Shown piece by piece: positions 61,694 through 64,000 of a stretch of 64,000 nt of DNA. This stretch comes from Hymenobacter sp. BT559 (GTDB lineage Bacteria > Bacteroidota > Bacteroidia > Cytophagales > Hymenobacteraceae), in the NCBI RefSeq assembly GCF_017571525.1, contig NZ_JAGETY010000008.1:62001-126000 (forward strand). The letters run 5' to 3'. How positions within the stretch are numbered: the stretch's first letter is position 1; each line of letters begins with the position of its first letter. The notes beneath the pieces were generated by a model, which worked only from the letters and a program-made list of their open reading frames with translations, did not search any database and was not told where the DNA came from. Both the position numbers and the translations under genes were made by a program.

Positions 61694-62695
61694 ATGAACC
61701 TACTAGCCATCGAGTCGAGCTGCGACGATACCGGCGCGGCGGTGTTTCAAAACGGCCAGCTGCTCAGCAACGTGGTGGCCGGCCAGGCCGTGCACGAGCA
61801 ATACGGCGGTGTGGTGCCCGAACTGGCCTCGCGGGCACACCAGCAGCATTTGCTGCCGGTAGTCACGGCGGCACTGCGCCAGGCCGGCCTTACCAAAGAC
61901 GACCTCGACGCCGTGGCCGTGACCCAGGGCCCCGGCCTGCTAGGGTCCTTATTGGTGGGCAACCTCTTTGCCAAGAGCCTGGCGCTGGCACTGGGCAAGC
62001 CGCTGCTGGCCGTCAACCACATGCGGGCCCACATTCTGGCGCACTTTATTAAAGACCCCAAGCCGGCGTTTCCGTTTTTGTGCCTCACCGTGAGCGGCGG
62101 TCACACGCAGCTGGTAGTGGTGCGCTCGGCCTTGGATATGGAAATATTGGGGCAGACCATCGACGACGCGGCCGGTGAGGCCTTCGACAAAACGGCCAAG
62201 CTGCTGGGCCTACCGTATCCCGGCGGCCCGCGTCTCGACAAGCTGGCCCAAACCGGCAACCCGCACCGCTTCGAGTTTCCGATGGGCGCGCTCGAAGGCT
62301 ACAACTTCTCCTTCAGCGGCCTGAAAACGTCGGTGCTGTATTTCCTGAAAAAGGAAACCGCCGCCAACCCCAACTTCATTCAGGAAAACCTGGCCGACCT
62401 CTGCGCCAGCATCCAGCACACCATCGTGCAAACGCTGCTGCGCCAGCTCAAAAAAGCCGCCCAGGCCACCGGCCTGCGCCAGGTGGCCGTAGCCGGCGGC
62501 GTCGCCGCCAACTCGGGCCTGCGCCAGGGCGTGCAGGCCTTAGCCGAGGCCGAAGGCTGGGACTTCTTTATCCCCGACTTCCAGTTTTGCACCGACAACG
62601 CGGCCATGGTGGGCCAGGCGGCCATTTTCCAATACGAAGCCGGCGACTTCGCCAGCCAGCTCACCAGCCCCGACCCGCGCCTCAAGCTAGCGTAG
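61694..62695 (+). CDS. tsaD: tRNA threonylcarbamoyladenosine transferase
   Basis: 333-aa ASKHA-fold enzyme in N6-threonylcarbamoyl-adenosine formation. ESSCDDTGAAVF starts the ATPase fold; metal-binding histidines are in VNHMRAHILAHF (HxxxH), with CLTVSGGHTQLVV, DDAAGEAFDKTAKLLGLPYP and AVAGGVAANSGLRQ. The last conserved Asp is in FCTDNAAMVG. Length is normal. It faces away from tamB across a palindromic repeat and is followed by smpB after 78 bp. Confidence 0.97.
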   Translation: MNLLAIESSCDDTGAAVFQNGQLLSNVVAGQAVHEQYGGVVPELASRAHQQHLLPVVTAALRQAGLTKDDLDAVAVTQGPGLLGSLLVGNLFAKSLALALGKPLLAVNHMRAHILAHFIKDPKPAFPFLCLTVSGGHTQLVVVRSALDMEILGQTIDDAAGEAFDKTAKLLGLPYPGGPRLDKLAQTGNPHRFEFPMGALEGYNFSFSGLKTSVLYFLKKETAANPNFIQENLADLCASIQHTIVQTLLRQLKKAAQATGLRQVAVAGGVAANSGLRQGVQALAEAEGWDFFIPDFQFCTDNAAMVGQAAIFQYEAGDFASQLTSPDPRLKLA

Positions 62696-62773
62696 AGCCT
62701 GATACCTTTATGCCGACGCCACCGGGCTAGCCAACGAAGCCTCACGGCGTACTTCTGCGTAAGCAGTACTTCC

Positions 62774-63229
62774 ATGAAAGATAAGACCCCCGCCAACATC
62801 AACATCAAGAACCGCCGCGCCAGCCACGAATACACGTTTCTGGCGAAGTACGACGCGGGCCTGATGCTGCAAGGCACCGAAATAAAAAGCGTGCGCGCCG
62901 CAGAGGTAAACCTGCAAGACGGCTACTGCACCTTCGACCATAAGGGCGACCTCTGGGTGCACAGCGTTCGCATAGCGCCTTACTCGTTAGGTACTTACAA
63001 CAACCACGATGCCATGCGCCCCCGCAAGCTGCTGCTCAATAAGCGCGAGCTAAAGCAGCTGGCTGGCAAAATGGACGCCGGCCTCACCATCATTCCGCTG
63101 CGCCTGTTCGTCACCGACCGCGGCTTTGCCAAGCTCGAAATCGCGCTGGCTCAGGGCAAGAAGCTGTTCGACAAGCGCGAAGACCTGAAGGCCAAAGACC
63201 AGCAGCGTGAGATGGAGCGCTACCGCTAG
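62774..63229 (+). CDS. smpB: SsrA-binding protein SmpB
   Basis: 151-aa RNA-binding protein that delivers tmRNA to stalled ribosomes. INIKNRRASHEYTFLAKYDA, GTEIKSVRAAEVNLQDGY, NKRELKQLAGKMDAG and the C-terminal basic helix KRREDL-like KREDLKAKDQQREMERYR are the family blocks. The tmRNA gene itself was not found in the window. The spacer to tsaD shows no clear terminator. Confidence 0.97.
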   Translation: MKDKTPANINIKNRRASHEYTFLAKYDAGLMLQGTEIKSVRAAEVNLQDGYCTFDHKGDLWVHSVRIAPYSLGTYNNHDAMRPRKLLLNKRELKQLAGKMDAGLTIIPLRLFVTDRGFAKLEIALAQGKKLFDKREDLKAKDQQREMERYR

Positions 63230-63277
63230 GGCGTTGCGTGGCGTTCTTTGTAGCCCGAACTACTTTTTTGTAAACCT

Positions 63278-64000
63278 TTGAACCACGGTATTTGCGCGCT
63301 CAGCGCCGTTCCCGTCCGCGCCGAGCCTACCGACCGCGCCGAGCTAGTCACCGAATTGCTATTTGGCGAGTGCTACACGGTGCTGCAAACCCAAGGCAAC
63401 TGGCTGCGCATCGAAACCGCTGCCGATACTTACCTGGGCTGGATTGACTTCAAGCAGCACCGCCCGGTGAGTGATACCTACTTCCAGGCCTGGTGCGCCC
63501 AGGACCACCCGCGTGTGCTCGATGTGGTGCAGGTGGTATCGAGCGCCACCACGCGCCAGCCCATCACGCTGGGGTGCCGTTTGCCGTTCTTCGATGGCAT
63601 GACCCTGAAAATGGGCGATGATAACGTGCTGTTTTACAATGGCACGGCTACCAATCTGGCCCACAGTAGCCAGCCCGAGCGCCAGCTAGCCCTGCTGCGC
63701 AAGATGGGCCAGCAGTTCAGGCAGGCGCCTTACGTGTGGGGCGGCAAAAACCTGTTCGGCATCGACTGCTCGGGCCTGATGCAGACGCTGTTTGGTCTTA
63801 TCGGCATTCAGCTGCCGCGCGATGCCAAGCAGCAGATTGCCCTCGGCGAGCCCGTCGATTTTGTGACCCAGGCCAAAGCCGGCGACCTGGCTTTTTTCGA
63901 TAATGCCGACGGTGCCATTGTGCACGTGGGGGTAGTGCAGGATGACGGGATGATACTGCACGCCTCAGGCGAGGTGCGCCTCGACCCGCTCGACCACCAC
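63278..64000 (+). CDS. C40 (NlpC/P60) cell-wall peptidase, partial at right edge
   Basis: 241 residues are visible before the window ends. It starts at TTG 63278; a TAG lies 27 bp upstream in frame and no in-frame ATG occurs until well inside the gene. The N-terminus is SH3-like (AVPVRAEPTDRAELVTELLF, WLRIETAADTYLGWIDF), followed by the NlpC/P60 domain: catalytic Cys in GIDCSGLMQTLFG and His in GAIVHVGVV. Such enzymes cut D-Glu to diamino acid bonds in peptidoglycan stem peptides. No signal peptide is seen in the first residues. The last catalytic residue would lie just beyond the window edge. Confidence 0.9.
   Translation, partial: MNHGICALSAVPVRAEPTDRAELVTELLFGECYTVLQTQGNWLRIETAADTYLGWIDFKQHRPVSDTYFQAWCAQDHPRVLDVVQVVSSATTRQPITLGCRLPFFDGMTLKMGDDNVLFYNGTATNLAHSSQPERQLALLRKMGQQFRQAPYVWGGKNLFGIDCSGLMQTLFGLIGIQLPRDAKQQIALGEPVDFVTQAKAGDLAFFDNADGAIVHVGVVQDDGMILHASGEVRLDPLDHH

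Noticed and set aside
63250..63269. Small GTAG/CTAC hairpin with T6 after smpB
   Set aside because: Only four base pairs; too weak to call a terminator.
1..64000. tRNA, rRNA, tmRNA, CRISPR arrays, transposase, integrase or phage genes
   Set aside because: Looked for on both strands; no cloverleaf, direct-repeat array or recognised mobile-element protein was found, though a tRNA could be missed by eye.

Overview
The window looks like a chromosomal stretch of a GC-rich Bacteroidota, most likely Hymenobacter or a close relative. The evidence is a SusC/SusD pair, a cox operon with two subunit III genes plus a DUF420 protein, the ftsX-DUF3098-uppP-truB-ribF order, a MoxR/DUF58/DUF4129/SpoIIM block, some TTG/GTG starts and TAnnTTTG-like promoter boxes. 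No rRNA, tRNA, CRISPR array, transposase or phage gene was seen.

Layout. 1-3.5 kb: tail of a cytochrome c oxidase operon (two subunit III, subunit IV, a SCO-like protein without the copper cysteines, DUF420, a small CVMC protein), closed by a terminator. 3.5-11.9 kb: a very large NtrY-like sensor kinase, a small secreted protein and a 1278-aa outer-membrane barrel protein. 11.9-24.9 kb: an almost complete purine/ureide degradation locus. xdhA-xdhB lie on the plus strand. A minus-strand operon allB-allC-ureidoglycine aminohydrolase-89-aa unknown-uraD-uraH-aldolase/lyase-like enzyme diverges from uox-xdhC. Together these convert xanthine to urate, allantoin, allantoate, ureidoglycine and ureidoglycolate. 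No classical ureidoglycolate lyase or glyoxylate carboligase is visible, so the 479-aa CitE/HpcH-like protein is the obvious candidate for the missing terminal step.

25-37 kb: a lipoprotein and a small acidic protein, a GH20 hexosaminidase whose first codons are made of a palindromic repeat, then the MoxR-type membrane locus (DUF58, MoxR, DUF4350, glycosyltransferase, DUF4129, six-helix protein, SpoIIM-like, divergent RDD). A low-GC orphan gene sits between moxR and DUF58. 37-45 kb: a SusCD pair with a symmetrical dyad upstream, and a two-component system behind a secreted OB-fold-like protein. 45-52.5 kb: a GNAT-nitrilase fusion, scoA and scoB separated by a class C beta-lactamase-like hydrolase, and two tandem paralogous surface proteins. 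52.5-64 kb: housekeeping genes ribF, truB, uppP, DUF3098, ftsX, tamB, tsaD, smpB and the start of an NlpC/P60 peptidase cut by the window edge.

A second theme is a set of dispersed 85-140 bp palindromic elements. Four (20240, 55261, 56671, 61554) share the arm core TTGCGAGC or TGCGAGC, and at least three also share a degenerate interior, so they form one MITE/REP-like family. Two others (13491, 27574) are of different types. Two of the elements run into the 5' ends of genes.
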